From Helicobacter mesocricetorum (GTDB lineage: Bacteria > Campylobacterota > Campylobacteria > Campylobacterales > Helicobacteraceae), in assembly GCF_900198605.1 (NCBI RefSeq), contig NZ_FZPJ01000015.1, positions 22,711 to 86,710 on the forward strand: DNA of 64,000 nucleotides. The letters are read 5' to 3'. The position numbers were made by a program, and so were the translations under genes. Below are positions 1 to 9,016 of the stretch, piece by piece; within the stretch, counting starts at the first letter, position 1, and every line of letters starts with the position of its first letter. The notes below the pieces were generated by a model. It searched no databases and was not told the DNA's origin. It saw only the letters and a list, made by a program, of their open reading frames with translations.

Positions 1-1225
1 AAATCAACGCATTCCCATCTCTTTGAATACAATCTGCAAAAATAGGATTATAACCCTTAAAAAGCCCATTAAAATCAATCTCTTTTTTTGCCTCACCCAC
101 AGAATAAACAGGTAGAATAACAAGTTCATCAACGCCCTTAAAGCACTCTATAAAACCCTCCAAATTATCACAGATTCTAGAATATTTATGTGGTTGCCAA
201 ATTGCACAAATTTTATCTCTCTTTGTTAATTCTTGATATTTTTTGAGTGCTTGAAGCGTTGCTTTTATTTCGGTTGGATGATGTGCATAATCATCAATAA
301 TAATACAATTACCTACCTCTAAAACATCAAAACGTTTTTTAATTCCCACAAAATTTTTAATATTTTTACGAATAGTCTCTAAATCTAAGGAATCTAAAAC
401 ACTCAAAATAGCTAAAGACGCATCTAATGCGATATGCTCTCCAATACCATAAACCTCAAAATAGCCATAATCTTTTTTGTTATGCCGCAATCTAAATCTC
501 GTTGTTGGCTGATTATTGCGTAAGAAATATTCTATTTCACAAATCTCTTTAGAGGGATAAAGACGCACACATTCTAACTCCAACCCCCCTAAAAAACTAT
601 CTTCAGCATTAATGATTCGTCTTTTAGCTAATCTTAAAAAATCCTCATAGGCTTGATAAAACTTTTCAAGATTATGCCCATAAGCTTCCATATGTTCTGG
701 TTCTGCATTCGTTACAATCGCACAATAAGGATTACAATTTAAAAAACTCTTATCAGATTCATCAGCTTCAAAAACAACCATCTCACTCTTTAAAGCGCGT
801 GTATTAGAATGAAACTCCTTACTTTCTGCACCAATTAAAGCACTGCAATCTTGCAAGATTGCGCTTAAAATAGCCGTGGTAGTGCTTTTGCCGTGCGCCC
901 CTGCAACTGCATAAACTTGCTTTTCTTTTAAAATCAAAGATAAAGCCTCTTTACGAGATAAAATCTTAATACCTCTTCTTCTTGCCTCTTGTATTTCTAT
1001 ATTATCCTCTTTAATAATAGCTGAATGGATTACTAATTCGGGATTTTTTAAAGATTGAATACTATGGGGAATCGTTACCTTAATGCCTATTTTTTTCAAC
1101 TCCTTTGTCATAGCACCCTCTGCTATATCTGAACCACTTATTTCCACACCTTGTGCATACAAAAATCTAGCTAATGCAGAAATCCCAATGCCACCAATCC
1201 CAATAAAATGAACACTTTGTGGCAT
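1..1225 (-). CDS. murC: UDP-N-acetylmuramate--L-alanine ligase, C-terminus cut by window edge
   Basis: MurC adds L-alanine to UDP-MurNAc in the cytoplasm, the first step in building the peptidoglycan stem peptide. The frame is open from the ATG at 1225 to the left edge, giving 408 residues. The N-terminus carries the glycine-rich nucleotide-binding segment typical of MurC (HFIGIGGIGISALARFL), followed by GSDIAEGAMTKEL. The family is usually about 440 residues, so roughly 30-40 residues lie outside. The gene follows the aminotransferase gene by 2 bases, so the two are probably cotranscribed. This is clear homology by eye; the start is the only reasonable ATG. Confidence 0.95.
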   Translation of the reverse strand, partial: MPQSVHFIGIGGIGISALARFLYAQGVEISGSDIAEGAMTKELKKIGIKVTIPHSIQSLKNPELVIHSAIIKEDNIEIQEARRRGIKILSRKEALSLILKEKQVYAVAGAHGKSTTTAILSAILQDCSALIGAESKEFHSNTRALKSEMVVFEADESDKSFLNCNPYCAIVTNAEPEHMEAYGHNLEKFYQAYEDFLRLAKRRIINAEDSFLGGLELECVRLYPSKEICEIEYFLRNNQPTTRFRLRHNKKDYGYFEVYGIGEHIALDASLAILSVLDSLDLETIRKNIKNFVGIKKRFDVLEVGNCIIIDDYAHHPTEIKATLQALKKYQELTKRDKICAIWQPHKYSRICDNLEGFIECFKGVDELVILPVYSVGEAKKEIDFNGLFKGYNPIFADCIQRDGNALI

Positions 1226-1227
1226 TT

Positions 1228-2352
1228 TTATAGGCACTGCTTAATCCTTAACAAAGCTTCTTGAATAACTGCTTCTTCATAAACAAGTGCCAAGCGGACA
1301 TACCCACTACCCGGATCAATACCCTCATTAGTTCGTGATAAAAAACTTCCCGGAAGCACCAAAATATTCTCTTTTTCTAAAAGTTTTTTCGTAAAAGCCA
1401 AATCATCGCCTACATACAACCAAACATAAAAAGTCTCCTTGGGGACTTCCACACCTAAAATCTCCTCTGCTATCTTTAAATTTTTTGCATACTGCATTTG
1501 AAAATATTGCGTATGGGTTTCATCATTCCAAGCTAAAGCGGCTGCTTCTTGAAGAGGCAAAGGAGAAGCACAACCCACATAGGTTCTATATTGCGCATAA
1601 TCTTTTAAAACCGCACTATCCCCTGCAATAAATCCACTCCTAAGCCCCGGAGCACTGGAACGTTTTGAAATAGAGTTTAATGCTAAAACATTTTTAAAAC
1701 CTGTATTTCCCACTGCCACACTAGCCTCTAAGATAGAATATGGTTTTATTCCTGTGTAAATCTCACTATAACATTCATCATTCAACAATAAAAAATCATA
1801 TTCTAATGCCCACTCCACCCATAATTTTAACTCCTCTAAAGTTAAACTGCTTCCTGTTGGATTGTTTGGAAAATTTAAAATAACCAAATCACATTCTTGC
1901 ATCTGCTCTTTTGTTAGTTGGGGTTTAAAAGCATTTTCTTTTAGGAGATTCATATAAATGGTTTTTGCCCCTGAAGCAATCGCAGCACCTTCATAAATTT
2001 GATAAAAAGGATTTGGATGCGCAATAACCTTAGAAGTTTTACCAAAAAGATAAAATTGCGGAAAATTAAATAAAACTTCTCTTGTCCCAAAACTAGGGAC
2101 AATCTCCTCTAAACGCAACCTTACATTAAATCTCCTATGAATAAAGCTCTGCAAAGCGATTTTTAAACTTTTCTCTCCGCTTGTTTTGGGATATTTATTT
2201 AACAAATACGCATTATCTCCAAGAGCTTTGGTGATAAAATCTGGAGTTTTAAATTGCGGTTCTCCAACACCTAAAGAGATTCTTTGTCCTGTTGTAGAAA
2301 TAGATTCAATAAGAGCATTTAACTTTTCAAAAGGATAAGGCTGAAACTCCAT
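1228..2352 (-). CDS. Class I/II PLP aminotransferase, probable succinyldiaminopimelate transaminase
   Basis: This is a fold-type I PLP-dependent aminotransferase of about 374 residues. The segment NFPNNPTGSSLTLEEL is the usual NPTG substrate-binding element, and SISKRSSAPGLRSGF holds the Schiff-base lysine. The SKRSxxPGLRSG form is typical of DapC-type enzymes of lysine/diaminopimelate synthesis, which would suit its place beside murC. The frame can be extended 12 codons upstream, but an AGGAGA ribosome site sits 5 bases before the ATG at 2352, so that start is chosen. It begins 1 base after the helicase stop codon. The exact substrate is inferred; a different aminotransferase specificity is possible. 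Confidence 0.85.
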   Translation of the reverse strand: MEFQPYPFEKLNALIESISTTGQRISLGVGEPQFKTPDFITKALGDNAYLLNKYPKTSGEKSLKIALQSFIHRRFNVRLRLEEIVPSFGTREVLFNFPQFYLFGKTSKVIAHPNPFYQIYEGAAIASGAKTIYMNLLKENAFKPQLTKEQMQECDLVILNFPNNPTGSSLTLEELKLWVEWALEYDFLLLNDECYSEIYTGIKPYSILEASVAVGNTGFKNVLALNSISKRSSAPGLRSGFIAGDSAVLKDYAQYRTYVGCASPLPLQEAAALAWNDETHTQYFQMQYAKNLKIAEEILGVEVPKETFYVWLYVGDDLAFTKKLLEKENILVLPGSFLSRTNEGIDPGSGYVRLALVYEEAVIQEALLRIKQCL

Positions 2353-2353
2353 T

Positions 2354-3916
2354 TTATCTCCTCTTAGAACTTCTTTTAGTCTTTGCATTAGGAGTTTTAG
2401 GGATCTTTTTTTCTTTATTTACCCTTTTTTCTCTCCTATCTTCCTTTTTGCCATAATCACCCTTTTTAGAATACTCTCGTTTTTGCTTTTTATAAAAAGC
2501 TTTTTCTTCTTTTGTTAATTCTTTTTGAAATTTTTGTAAATCTTTTTTTCCTAAACCAATCTTATTAGGACCTAAAACCTTTACTTCCTCAAGCAACATT
2601 GAGAGCAATTTGCAAACTAATTGTGTCATATCCGCATTACTTCTTACCTGCTCATAAAGACGCAAAGCCTCATCACTAATTTGGTATTTCAAGATTTTTT
2701 CTATCCATTGCGAATCTTTTTTGTTAATAGTATCTTGAATGTTGGGTATTTCATAAAGCTCAATAGTAGCCTTAGTATTTTCTTTTATTCTACGCAATTC
2801 TTTAAACTCTAAAGGTGTTGCAAGTGTAATAGCAACACCCTTTTTTCCTGCTCTACCTGTCCTACCAATACGATGGACATAAGATTCTGGATTTAAAGGA
2901 ATGTGGAAGTTAAAAACATGGCTAACTCCACTAATATCAAGCCCACGCGCCGCAATATCAGTAGCTACTAAAATATTAATTTGAGAATCTTTAAAGGCTT
3001 TAATAGACTTCTGTCTATCCTTTTGTTCCATATCTCCGTGCATTGCACCTGCTCTATATCCGCGCTCTATTAATCGCTTAGCCAAAATATCAGCTTCTTT
3101 TTTCATTCGTGTAAAAATAATAGCTTTAGTAGGCATTTCACTATCAATTAAACGAATAATGGCATCCTCGCGTTCGACCTCATTAATAATATAATACCGC
3201 TGTGAAATATCCTCATTTGTAGTGTTCTCTTGGGTGATTTTGATAAATTTTGGATTATTAAGAATCTTTTGAGCTAAATGCTTAATAGGGACAGGCATAG
3301 TTGCTGAAAAAAGTAAGGTTTGGTGTTCTTTATAAAGATATTGAAAAATTTCTTCAATATCATCTAAAAATCCCATATCCAACATTTCATCTGATTCATC
3401 TAATACAACAACTCGTGGAAAAAAATTTTTTAATTTATGATTGCGAAGATAATCCAATAACCTTCCGGGGGTAGCAATAACAATTTGTGGCTTTTTATCC
3501 AAAAGCTCTAATTGCCTAGAAACTGATTGTCCGCCAAAAAACGAAACCGTTCGGACTTTGCTATATTTGCCTAATTGAAAAATTTCATCACTAACTTGCA
3601 TAGCAAGTTCTCGTGTTGGAGTAATAATCAAAGCTTCAACGCTTCCATTATGTTTTAAACTATTAATCAAAGGCAATCCAAATGCGGCTGTTTTTCCTGT
3701 TCCTGTTTGCGCTTGTGCTATCACATCAAGACCATCTAAAATAGCGGGAATAGCCTCCTTTTGAATAGGACTTGGCTGAATAAAACCTAACTCTTTAATG
3801 CCTCTTAATAGACTTTTTTTGAATCCAAAATGCGAAAAATCTGAAACCTCATCGACAAAATCTTTTGCAATACTTTTTTTAACATTTTTTATTTTATTTT
3901 CTACTTTGTTTTCCAT
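2354..3916 (-). CDS. DEAD-box ATP-dependent RNA helicase
   Basis: About 520 residues with the full DEAD-box motif series: AQTGTGKT (motif I), PTRELA (Ia), TPGRLLD (Ib), the DEAD box in the variant form LDESDEMLDMG (DESD), SAT (III), ARGLDI (V) and HRIGRTGRAG (VI). A lysine/arginine-rich C-terminal tail probably binds RNA. It is related to DeaD/CsdA/RhlE helicases that act in ribosome assembly, mRNA decay and cold growth. A TTG at 3946 would lengthen the protein by 10 residues, but it overlaps the TATAAT box at 3946-3951, so the ATG at 3916 (GGAAG 4 bases upstream) is preferred. The DESD rather than DEAD sequence in motif II is a small oddity. Confidence 0.92.
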   Translation of the reverse strand: MENKVENKIKNVKKSIAKDFVDEVSDFSHFGFKKSLLRGIKELGFIQPSPIQKEAIPAILDGLDVIAQAQTGTGKTAAFGLPLINSLKHNGSVEALIITPTRELAMQVSDEIFQLGKYSKVRTVSFFGGQSVSRQLELLDKKPQIVIATPGRLLDYLRNHKLKNFFPRVVVLDESDEMLDMGFLDDIEEIFQYLYKEHQTLLFSATMPVPIKHLAQKILNNPKFIKITQENTTNEDISQRYYIINEVEREDAIIRLIDSEMPTKAIIFTRMKKEADILAKRLIERGYRAGAMHGDMEQKDRQKSIKAFKDSQINILVATDIAARGLDISGVSHVFNFHIPLNPESYVHRIGRTGRAGKKGVAITLATPLEFKELRRIKENTKATIELYEIPNIQDTINKKDSQWIEKILKYQISDEALRLYEQVRSNADMTQLVCKLLSMLLEEVKVLGPNKIGLGKKDLQKFQKELTKEEKAFYKKQKREYSKKGDYGKKEDRREKRVNKEKKIPKTPNAKTKRSSKRR

Positions 3917-3945
3917 AAACTTCCAAACTCTAAATATATTCCTCA

Positions 3946-3951
3946 ATTATA
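3946..3951 (-). promoter_or_regulatory. Putative -10 box for the helicase-aminotransferase-murC operon
   Basis: On the minus strand this is a perfect TATAAT preceded by TGT, about 30 bases upstream of the helicase ATG. The tight spacing of the following genes suggests that it drives helicase, aminotransferase and murC together. No clear -35 box is visible, which is normal for sigma-70 promoters in Campylobacterota. Confidence 0.5.
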
Positions 3952-3998
3952 ACATAACATTCCCAAAAAACCCTATCTTAAGCCAATAAACTTTCATT

Positions 3999-5429
3999 CT
4001 AAAAGATGACGAATTTACTATTTTTACCACCTTTAAAGTTTTTTATTTCAGTGATTAATTCTTGTGAAGTTGTCCATAGAGATTTTTTATCAATATAGAT
4101 AGTATCAAATACAAAATCTCTCATCATACTTGAGAGCAAAATTTGTTTATAGGCAACTTTAACACAATGGAATTTTCCCTCTGTTAGAATCTTTATCTTC
4201 ATATCCATTGTTGTTTTTTCATTAGTGCTAACAATAAGAAAATTTTTTTTAACGCTTTCTTTAAGCTTTTGGTAATAAAGATAAATCTGTTTATCACCCT
4301 CACTTAATCGATCTTTATTCAATCTCTCTAAATACTGCTCCATAAAATTAATAGATATGGGGGCTAATTGATTTTCTGGATACTTAAAATAGCAATTCTT
4401 CATAGCTTTGGATTCCAAAGATTTTTGGTAAATCTTATTATCTAAAATAGTAATGCAAATATCTAATCCATTTTTGATTTTCCTATAAAGCATTTTATGA
4501 ACTTTTTGAAAAGATTTTTCAAAGCTTTGATGATAACTTTTATAAAATTCTGCTTTAATGGCACTTAGGCGAGATATTCTTTGCGTAACTATTTCATCTT
4601 CTTTTGTTAATTTTTTTAATTCTCCTTCAATTTTTTCTTGTTTTTCTAGCATTTCTTGAGGCTTTTTTGCTAAAGATTCTAATTTACGCACAATCACCGC
4701 TAACTCCGCATTACAGGATTGAATTTTTCGCTGAATTATTTTTAAGGTATCTTTTGCATTCTCCAAAGCAAAATTTAATGCCTGATAATGCGATTGATAC
4801 TTGATAAAATATTCCAAAAAAAGTGCTTCAACATTAACTTTATGGTCAAAATCTAATAAGGAATTCTCAAGCCTTATAACAACGCCCAATTCTTCGATAA
4901 AATCATCTTTTTTCATTGTTTTATCATTAAAAAGGAGATTATCTAAAGCCTTAAAAACAAACCGCTTAGTATGCATAAACTCCAACAAGATTTTTTGGTG
5001 TGCAATGTATAAATCATTAAGAAAACTAACGGCTAGTAAATGTTGTTGAAAATACCATTTCAGTGCATTATCTACACTAATGGTTAAAGGTATATCTTTG
5101 ATTTTATCATAATTAGTTATTTTATAAATTTCTTGAATAGCTAAATCTCGCTTATTGCTTTGGATTGCCTCTAATTGCTCATCAGTTTGATTACGCCAAA
5201 AATCTGATTCACTAATAAAAGTATTGCCACCAAACTCTTGAAATTTCGAAACCTTACAATCTGTAATTTGATTGGATTCATTACAGCGAAACTCTACAAA
5301 CATTCCTTCCATTGGAATAACTTTCTTATCATGCCAAGCATCTTTGGTAAATTCAAAGAGCATTTTGGAGGCATTAATCACTACCCCTTTACCATTACTG
5401 CTTAAATATCTAACTATTCTGCCATGCAT
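3999..5429 (-). CDS. Conserved protein with N-terminal cold-shock/OB-like segment and coiled coil, function unknown
   Basis: 476 residues of unknown function. The first ~70 residues (GRIVRYLSSNGKGVVINASK ... FVEFRC) have the pattern of a cold-shock/OB-fold nucleic-acid-binding strand set. The middle and C-terminal parts are mostly helical with a long charged coiled coil around residues 230-310 (ESLAKKPQEMLEKQEKIEGE). There is no signal peptide or clear membrane segment. From memory, H. pylori has a similar unknown gene next to its DEAD-box helicase gene; an RNA-related role is only an inference. An AGAGAGAG ribosome site precedes the ATG. The start overlaps the end of plsC by 20 bases. Confidence 0.75.
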   Translation of the reverse strand: MHGRIVRYLSSNGKGVVINASKMLFEFTKDAWHDKKVIPMEGMFVEFRCNESNQITDCKVSKFQEFGGNTFISESDFWRNQTDEQLEAIQSNKRDLAIQEIYKITNYDKIKDIPLTISVDNALKWYFQQHLLAVSFLNDLYIAHQKILLEFMHTKRFVFKALDNLLFNDKTMKKDDFIEELGVVIRLENSLLDFDHKVNVEALFLEYFIKYQSHYQALNFALENAKDTLKIIQRKIQSCNAELAVIVRKLESLAKKPQEMLEKQEKIEGELKKLTKEDEIVTQRISRLSAIKAEFYKSYHQSFEKSFQKVHKMLYRKIKNGLDICITILDNKIYQKSLESKAMKNCYFKYPENQLAPISINFMEQYLERLNKDRLSEGDKQIYLYYQKLKESVKKNFLIVSTNEKTTMDMKIKILTEGKFHCVKVAYKQILLSSMMRDFVFDTIYIDKKSLWTTSQELITEIKNFKGGKNSKFVIF

Positions 5430-6114
5430 TTTCTCTCTCTTTATAAAGTTCTAAATATTCTTCTTGCATTTTTTCCCTTAAAGATTCATACCAATTCTCT
5501 TCACTAGGGACAAAGGCGGGAAGATATTTTACGATAAAGGGTTGATTATCAAATTTCATAGAGCCTATATCCAAACAATCTCTAGTCCCACAAAAAACAA
5601 TAGGCTGGACTTTCAAATGAAAATGTTCAATTAAAAATTTAGCACCATTTTTAAAGGGTAAAAATTTCTCTCTCCCCAAAGATCGAGTTCCTTCTGGAAA
5701 AATACATAAAACTCTTCCTTTAGACAATCTATCTTTGGCTTCTTTTAGCAAAAATACAGCCTCTTTCTTGCTTTCACGATTGATTAAAATCATCTTAGGG
5801 GCTTTTAGAGCGTGTCCGTAAAAAAATGGTTCACCTAATTCTTTCTTCGCAATCCAACATAAATCATTAGGATGAAATGCTTCAAAATAAACCACATCCA
5901 TAAAACTTTGATGATTCATCACTAAAATTTGTGCTGTTTTATCTAATTCTCCTATTATTTTGGCATTAACCCCAAAAAGTCTAAAAAATAGTGAAGCTGT
6001 AACTCTGCGCACTATTCTATGGTGTTGAGGGAATATATACATTAATAAAATACTCCAAGGCACTAGCAATAAAACATAAAATATTGCGCTACAAGCTCTA
6101 ATCTTGGACATCAT
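5410..6114 (-). CDS. plsC: 1-acyl-sn-glycerol-3-phosphate acyltransferase
   Basis: This enzyme acylates lysophosphatidic acid to phosphatidic acid at the inner membrane in phospholipid synthesis. 234 residues. An N-terminal hydrophobic segment (residues ~8-27) anchors the protein. The two acyltransferase signatures are present: NHQSFMD (the HX4D catalytic motif) and FPEGTRS (phosphate binding). Length is normal for PlsC. It overlaps the upstream BatD-like gene by 17 bases and the downstream gene by 20 bases, which indicates translational coupling. Confidence 0.93.
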   Translation of the reverse strand: MMSKIRACSAIFYVLLLVPWSILLMYIFPQHHRIVRRVTASLFFRLFGVNAKIIGELDKTAQILVMNHQSFMDVVYFEAFHPNDLCWIAKKELGEPFFYGHALKAPKMILINRESKKEAVFLLKEAKDRLSKGRVLCIFPEGTRSLGREKFLPFKNGAKFLIEHFHLKVQPIVFCGTRDCLDIGSMKFDNQPFIVKYLPAFVPSEENWYESLREKMQEEYLELYKERENAWQNS

Positions 6115-7387
6115 TTTTTTCTACCCATCCAATACGTTCATCTTCTAGTATTACCTTATAATAACCCCTAATATCTGATAAAACCTCTACTTTCATTGGC
6201 TCTTTGGTGATTAAAATAATGGTAGAATTAAAAGTTGGTTGAATACGAATAGGTGTATTGACTTTTAAAACTGCAGAAGTTCTAGCTGATAGCAGATAAA
6301 ACAAAAGCACTAAAGGAAGAATCCCTAAAAGAATAAAAATCCATTTTCGTTTATAAAAATACAAGCCAAAAGACACAAGTATCAAAAAAACCACGAAAGA
6401 AACTTGATAGAATTGGATATTGTTTTTAGGTCTTATATCACTTTGTGTGCTAACGCGCTCATCTTGTGGAATATTATCCACTTGTAATTCAATATATTGA
6501 GATTTTTCTGTATTAAAATATTCAAAAGAAATAATTCCTAAACTCTTTGGCACAATCGCATAATAAAAAGCAATAGCCTCCTTATAATCTCCACTCTTAC
6601 TTTCAATGCCTTGCTGATAGGATTGCAAATGAAAATCAAAAAGATTCCCTAAATTGCTTTGTAGTTGAAAAACAGCAAGATTGTGCTGGGAGTCATAATT
6701 AGTAATTTTAGAATCTAAAATTTTTAAATCTTTGGCTAAGACTTGCGAATATCTACCTTTTCGCTCTAATTTAATGGCTCTACCAACAATAAAGTCTGTA
6801 TTCTCTTGAAACTCCCCTTCTATGGTATTTACAATAACTTCAACTTTAGGAATAGTAAAATTAGGTTGGTTAATTTTAAAATAAAAAGTATTGCTAAGGC
6901 TAGAATCTTGATTTAAAGTCCAAGTTTCTTTTGGGTTTAGCACTTCAACGCTCGCATTATCTAATATAAATCTTGTTTCAATAGTAGAATATTGACTTAA
7001 TACTAATAATTTAAAAGTGATAGGAACAATTTGATGAACATACAAGATACTATAAGGCGGATTTATCATATCTAAATAAACATTTTTAGTAATAAGGTTT
7101 TGTTTTTTTATCTCTTCTAATTTTAAATCCTCCTCTTCATAAGCATCCTGTCCCTTTTCTTTCTTGTTTTCTTGTGAGATATTAAATTCTAGGGGGGATG
7201 AACTCTCCTCTACCATTACTTCAGGTAGAATATTTTTTCGTTTTATCTTGTCCTCTTCCAAAGCAGAATCTTTAGGAGATTCCGCCTCTGCCACTAGAGC
7301 ATTAAAAGTATTATTTTTCGCAGAAAATACAAATTCCTCTTGTGCAAATAATTGGAGTACCAAGATAGCATAAAGAAAAAACTTCAT
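6098..7387 (-). CDS. BatD-like periplasmic/membrane protein with C-terminal SH3-like domain
   Basis: 429 residues. It starts with a signal peptide (KFFLYAILVLQLFAQ). A beta-rich region with a BatD-like look lies at about residues 95-300 (YLDMINPPYSILYVHQIVPI, FKINQPNFTIPKVEV), followed by two hydrophobic segments near residues 328-368. The C-terminus resembles a bacterial SH3 domain (NTPIRIQPTFNSTIILI ... YYKVILEDERIGWVEKNDV). The charged stretch after the signal peptide is low complexity. From memory, H. pylori has an unknown gene in the same place between plsC and ctpA. The function is unknown; an envelope-associated role is inferred. It overlaps purQ by 4 bases and plsC by 17. Confidence 0.75.
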   Translation of the reverse strand: MKFFLYAILVLQLFAQEEFVFSAKNNTFNALVAEAESPKDSALEEDKIKRKNILPEVMVEESSSPLEFNISQENKKEKGQDAYEEEDLKLEEIKKQNLITKNVYLDMINPPYSILYVHQIVPITFKLLVLSQYSTIETRFILDNASVEVLNPKETWTLNQDSSLSNTFYFKINQPNFTIPKVEVIVNTIEGEFQENTDFIVGRAIKLERKGRYSQVLAKDLKILDSKITNYDSQHNLAVFQLQSNLGNLFDFHLQSYQQGIESKSGDYKEAIAFYYAIVPKSLGIISFEYFNTEKSQYIELQVDNIPQDERVSTQSDIRPKNNIQFYQVSFVVFLILVSFGLYFYKRKWIFILLGILPLVLLFYLLSARTSAVLKVNTPIRIQPTFNSTIILITKEPMKVEVLSDIRGYYKVILEDERIGWVEKNDVQD

Positions 7388-8043
7388 AAAACCTCTAAAA
7401 ACCCCTCTAACATCTTTAATCCTGCTGTATTACCCAAAACTTCCTCTACGGCTCTTTCAGGATGAGGCATAAGTCCAAAAACATTCTTATTTTCATTACA
7501 AATTCCAGCAATTTTTTCTAAAGAGCCATTAATGTTTTGTGTATATTTTAATAAAATCTGCCCATTTGCTTCTAATTGCCCTAACTGCTCTTGATGAATA
7601 TAGTAATTCCCTTCTGCGTGAGCAATGGGAATATTTATAACCTCTTTTATTTTAAAGTTTTTCAAAAAAATATTATGGGTATCTACCACCTCTAAACTCA
7701 CATTTTTTGAGATAAACTGCAAGTTTTCATTATGCTTCATCGCACCGGGTAACAATCCGCTCTCTAAGAGTATTTGGAATCCATTACACACTCCAAGCAC
7801 ATAACCACCCTTGTTTGCAAAATCTATAACACAACGCATAATAGGCGAAAATCGTGCAATCGCTCCACTTCTTAGATAATCTCCATAACTAAAACCACCA
7901 GGAATTACAACTAATTTAGTATCCTTAGGTAATGCTCTTTGTTGATGCCAAACAATTTGGCTTTTAACCCCTAAAAGCGAAAAAGCATACTCCATATCAT
8001 ATTCGCAATTAGTTCCTAAAAATTGTAAGATAGCTACACTCAT
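7384..8043 (-). CDS. purQ: Phosphoribosylformylglycinamidine synthase, glutaminase subunit
   Basis: PurQ releases ammonia from glutamine for the FGAM synthase complex (PurL-PurQ-PurS) in purine synthesis. 219 residues form a class I glutamine amidotransferase domain. The nucleophile cysteine is in GVCNGFQIL and the catalytic His/Glu in MPHPERAVE. The start MSVAILQFLGTNCEYDM is typical. It lies 1 base downstream of purS and overlaps the next gene by 4 bases. purL is not in the window. Confidence 0.96.
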   Translation of the reverse strand: MSVAILQFLGTNCEYDMEYAFSLLGVKSQIVWHQQRALPKDTKLVVIPGGFSYGDYLRSGAIARFSPIMRCVIDFANKGGYVLGVCNGFQILLESGLLPGAMKHNENLQFISKNVSLEVVDTHNIFLKNFKIKEVINIPIAHAEGNYYIHQEQLGQLEANGQILLKYTQNINGSLEKIAGICNENKNVFGLMPHPERAVEEVLGNTAGLKMLEGFLEVL

Positions 8044-8044
8044 C

Positions 8045-8281
8045 TTATAGCTTTATTTGGTAATCTTCAATTACCGTATTTGCCAAGAGCGTTTCACACA
8101 TAAGCTGCACTTGCTTTTTTACTTCTTGGGTTTCTTTGCTATCTATTTCTAAAATAATGGCTTTACCTACATTTACATCTTGAATATTTGTATGCCCTAA
8201 AGATTCTAAGGCATTATGAATGGCTTTACCTTGAGGGTCTAAAACACCATTTTTTAATCGCACAATCACTTCAACTCTCAT
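8045..8281 (-). CDS. purS: Phosphoribosylformylglycinamidine synthase subunit PurS
   Basis: PurS is the small subunit that bridges PurQ and PurL in the multi-subunit FGAM synthase. 78 residues, the usual length, with the typical opening VEVIVRLKNGVLDPQGKAI and the LxxLG pattern (ALESLGHTNIQDVNVGK). It sits between purC (4 bases upstream) and purQ (1 base downstream). Confidence 0.95.
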   Translation of the reverse strand: MRVEVIVRLKNGVLDPQGKAIHNALESLGHTNIQDVNVGKAIILEIDSKETQEVKKQVQLMCETLLANTVIEDYQIKL

Positions 8282-8285
8282 AACC

Positions 8286-9005
8286 TCATCCTAGCAAAAT
8301 CCTTTTTAATACTTCTTCATAAGCCATTTTTACACCGCCCAAATCTTCTCGGAATCTATCTTTATCTAACTTTTCTTTGCTATTTTTATCCCAAAAACGA
8401 CAGGAATCAGGAGTAATTTCATCAGCTACCAAAATTTCATTTTTTTGATTTAAACCAAATTCTAATTTAAAATCTACCAACATCAAATTTCTTCTATCAA
8501 AAAACTCACATAACACTTCATTAACATCACGACCAATTTTTCTTAAATGCTCTAAAATCTCTATGGATTTCACACAACCTAAAATCAAGGCGTGTTCATC
8601 ATTAATAAGCGGATCACCTAAAGAATCATCTTTATAATAAAACTCCACTAAAGCAAAGGGTAACCTCTCCCCTTCTTTAATCCCTAGTCTTTTGGTTAAT
8701 GAACCTGTTGCAATATTCCTTACAACCACTTCAATAGGAATAATTTCAACAAATTGGCATAGCATTAAATTATCCGCTAAGGTTTCTACATAATGGGTTT
8801 TAATGCCTCTTTTCTCTAAAAGCTTAAAAATCTCGGAAGAAATCTTACAATTTAATGCGCCCTTTCCCTCTTCATTCCCTTTCTTTTGAGCATTAAAAGC
8901 TGTTAAATCATCTTTAAATTCCGCTAAAACAAAATTTTCATCATTAGTTTTATAAAGCTTCTTTCCCTTCCCTTCATATAACTTTTCTTTTTGCTCTACT
9001 TGCAT
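8286..9005 (-). CDS. purC: Phosphoribosylaminoimidazole-succinocarboxamide synthase
   Basis: PurC (SAICAR synthase) condenses CAIR with aspartate in purine synthesis. About 239 residues, with [13 protein letters not shown] (ATP loop), [12 protein letters not shown] and [13 protein letters not shown], all family signatures. A GTG at 9020 would add five residues, but AGGA lies 8 bases before the ATG at 9005, which is preferred. It follows ctpA closely, so ctpA, purC, purS and purQ are probably one transcript. Confidence 0.95.
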   Translation of the reverse strand: MQVEQKEKLYEGKGKKLYKTNDENFVLAEFKDDLTAFNAQKKGNEEGKGALNCKISSEIFKLLEKRGIKTHYVETLADNLMLCQFVEIIPIEVVVRNIATGSLTKRLGIKEGERLPFALVEFYYKDDSLGDPLINDEHALILGCVKSIEILEHLRKIGRDVNEVLCEFFDRRNLMLVDFKLEFGLNQKNEILVADEITPDSCRFWDKNSKEKLDKDRFREDLGGVKMAYEEVLKRILLG

Positions 9006-9016
9006 AAACCCATTCC

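Noticed and set aside
3917..3946. Ten-codon N-terminal extension of the helicase from a TTG
   Set aside because: It begins inside the TATAAT box that lies at 3946-3951, and the downstream ATG has its own ribosome site.
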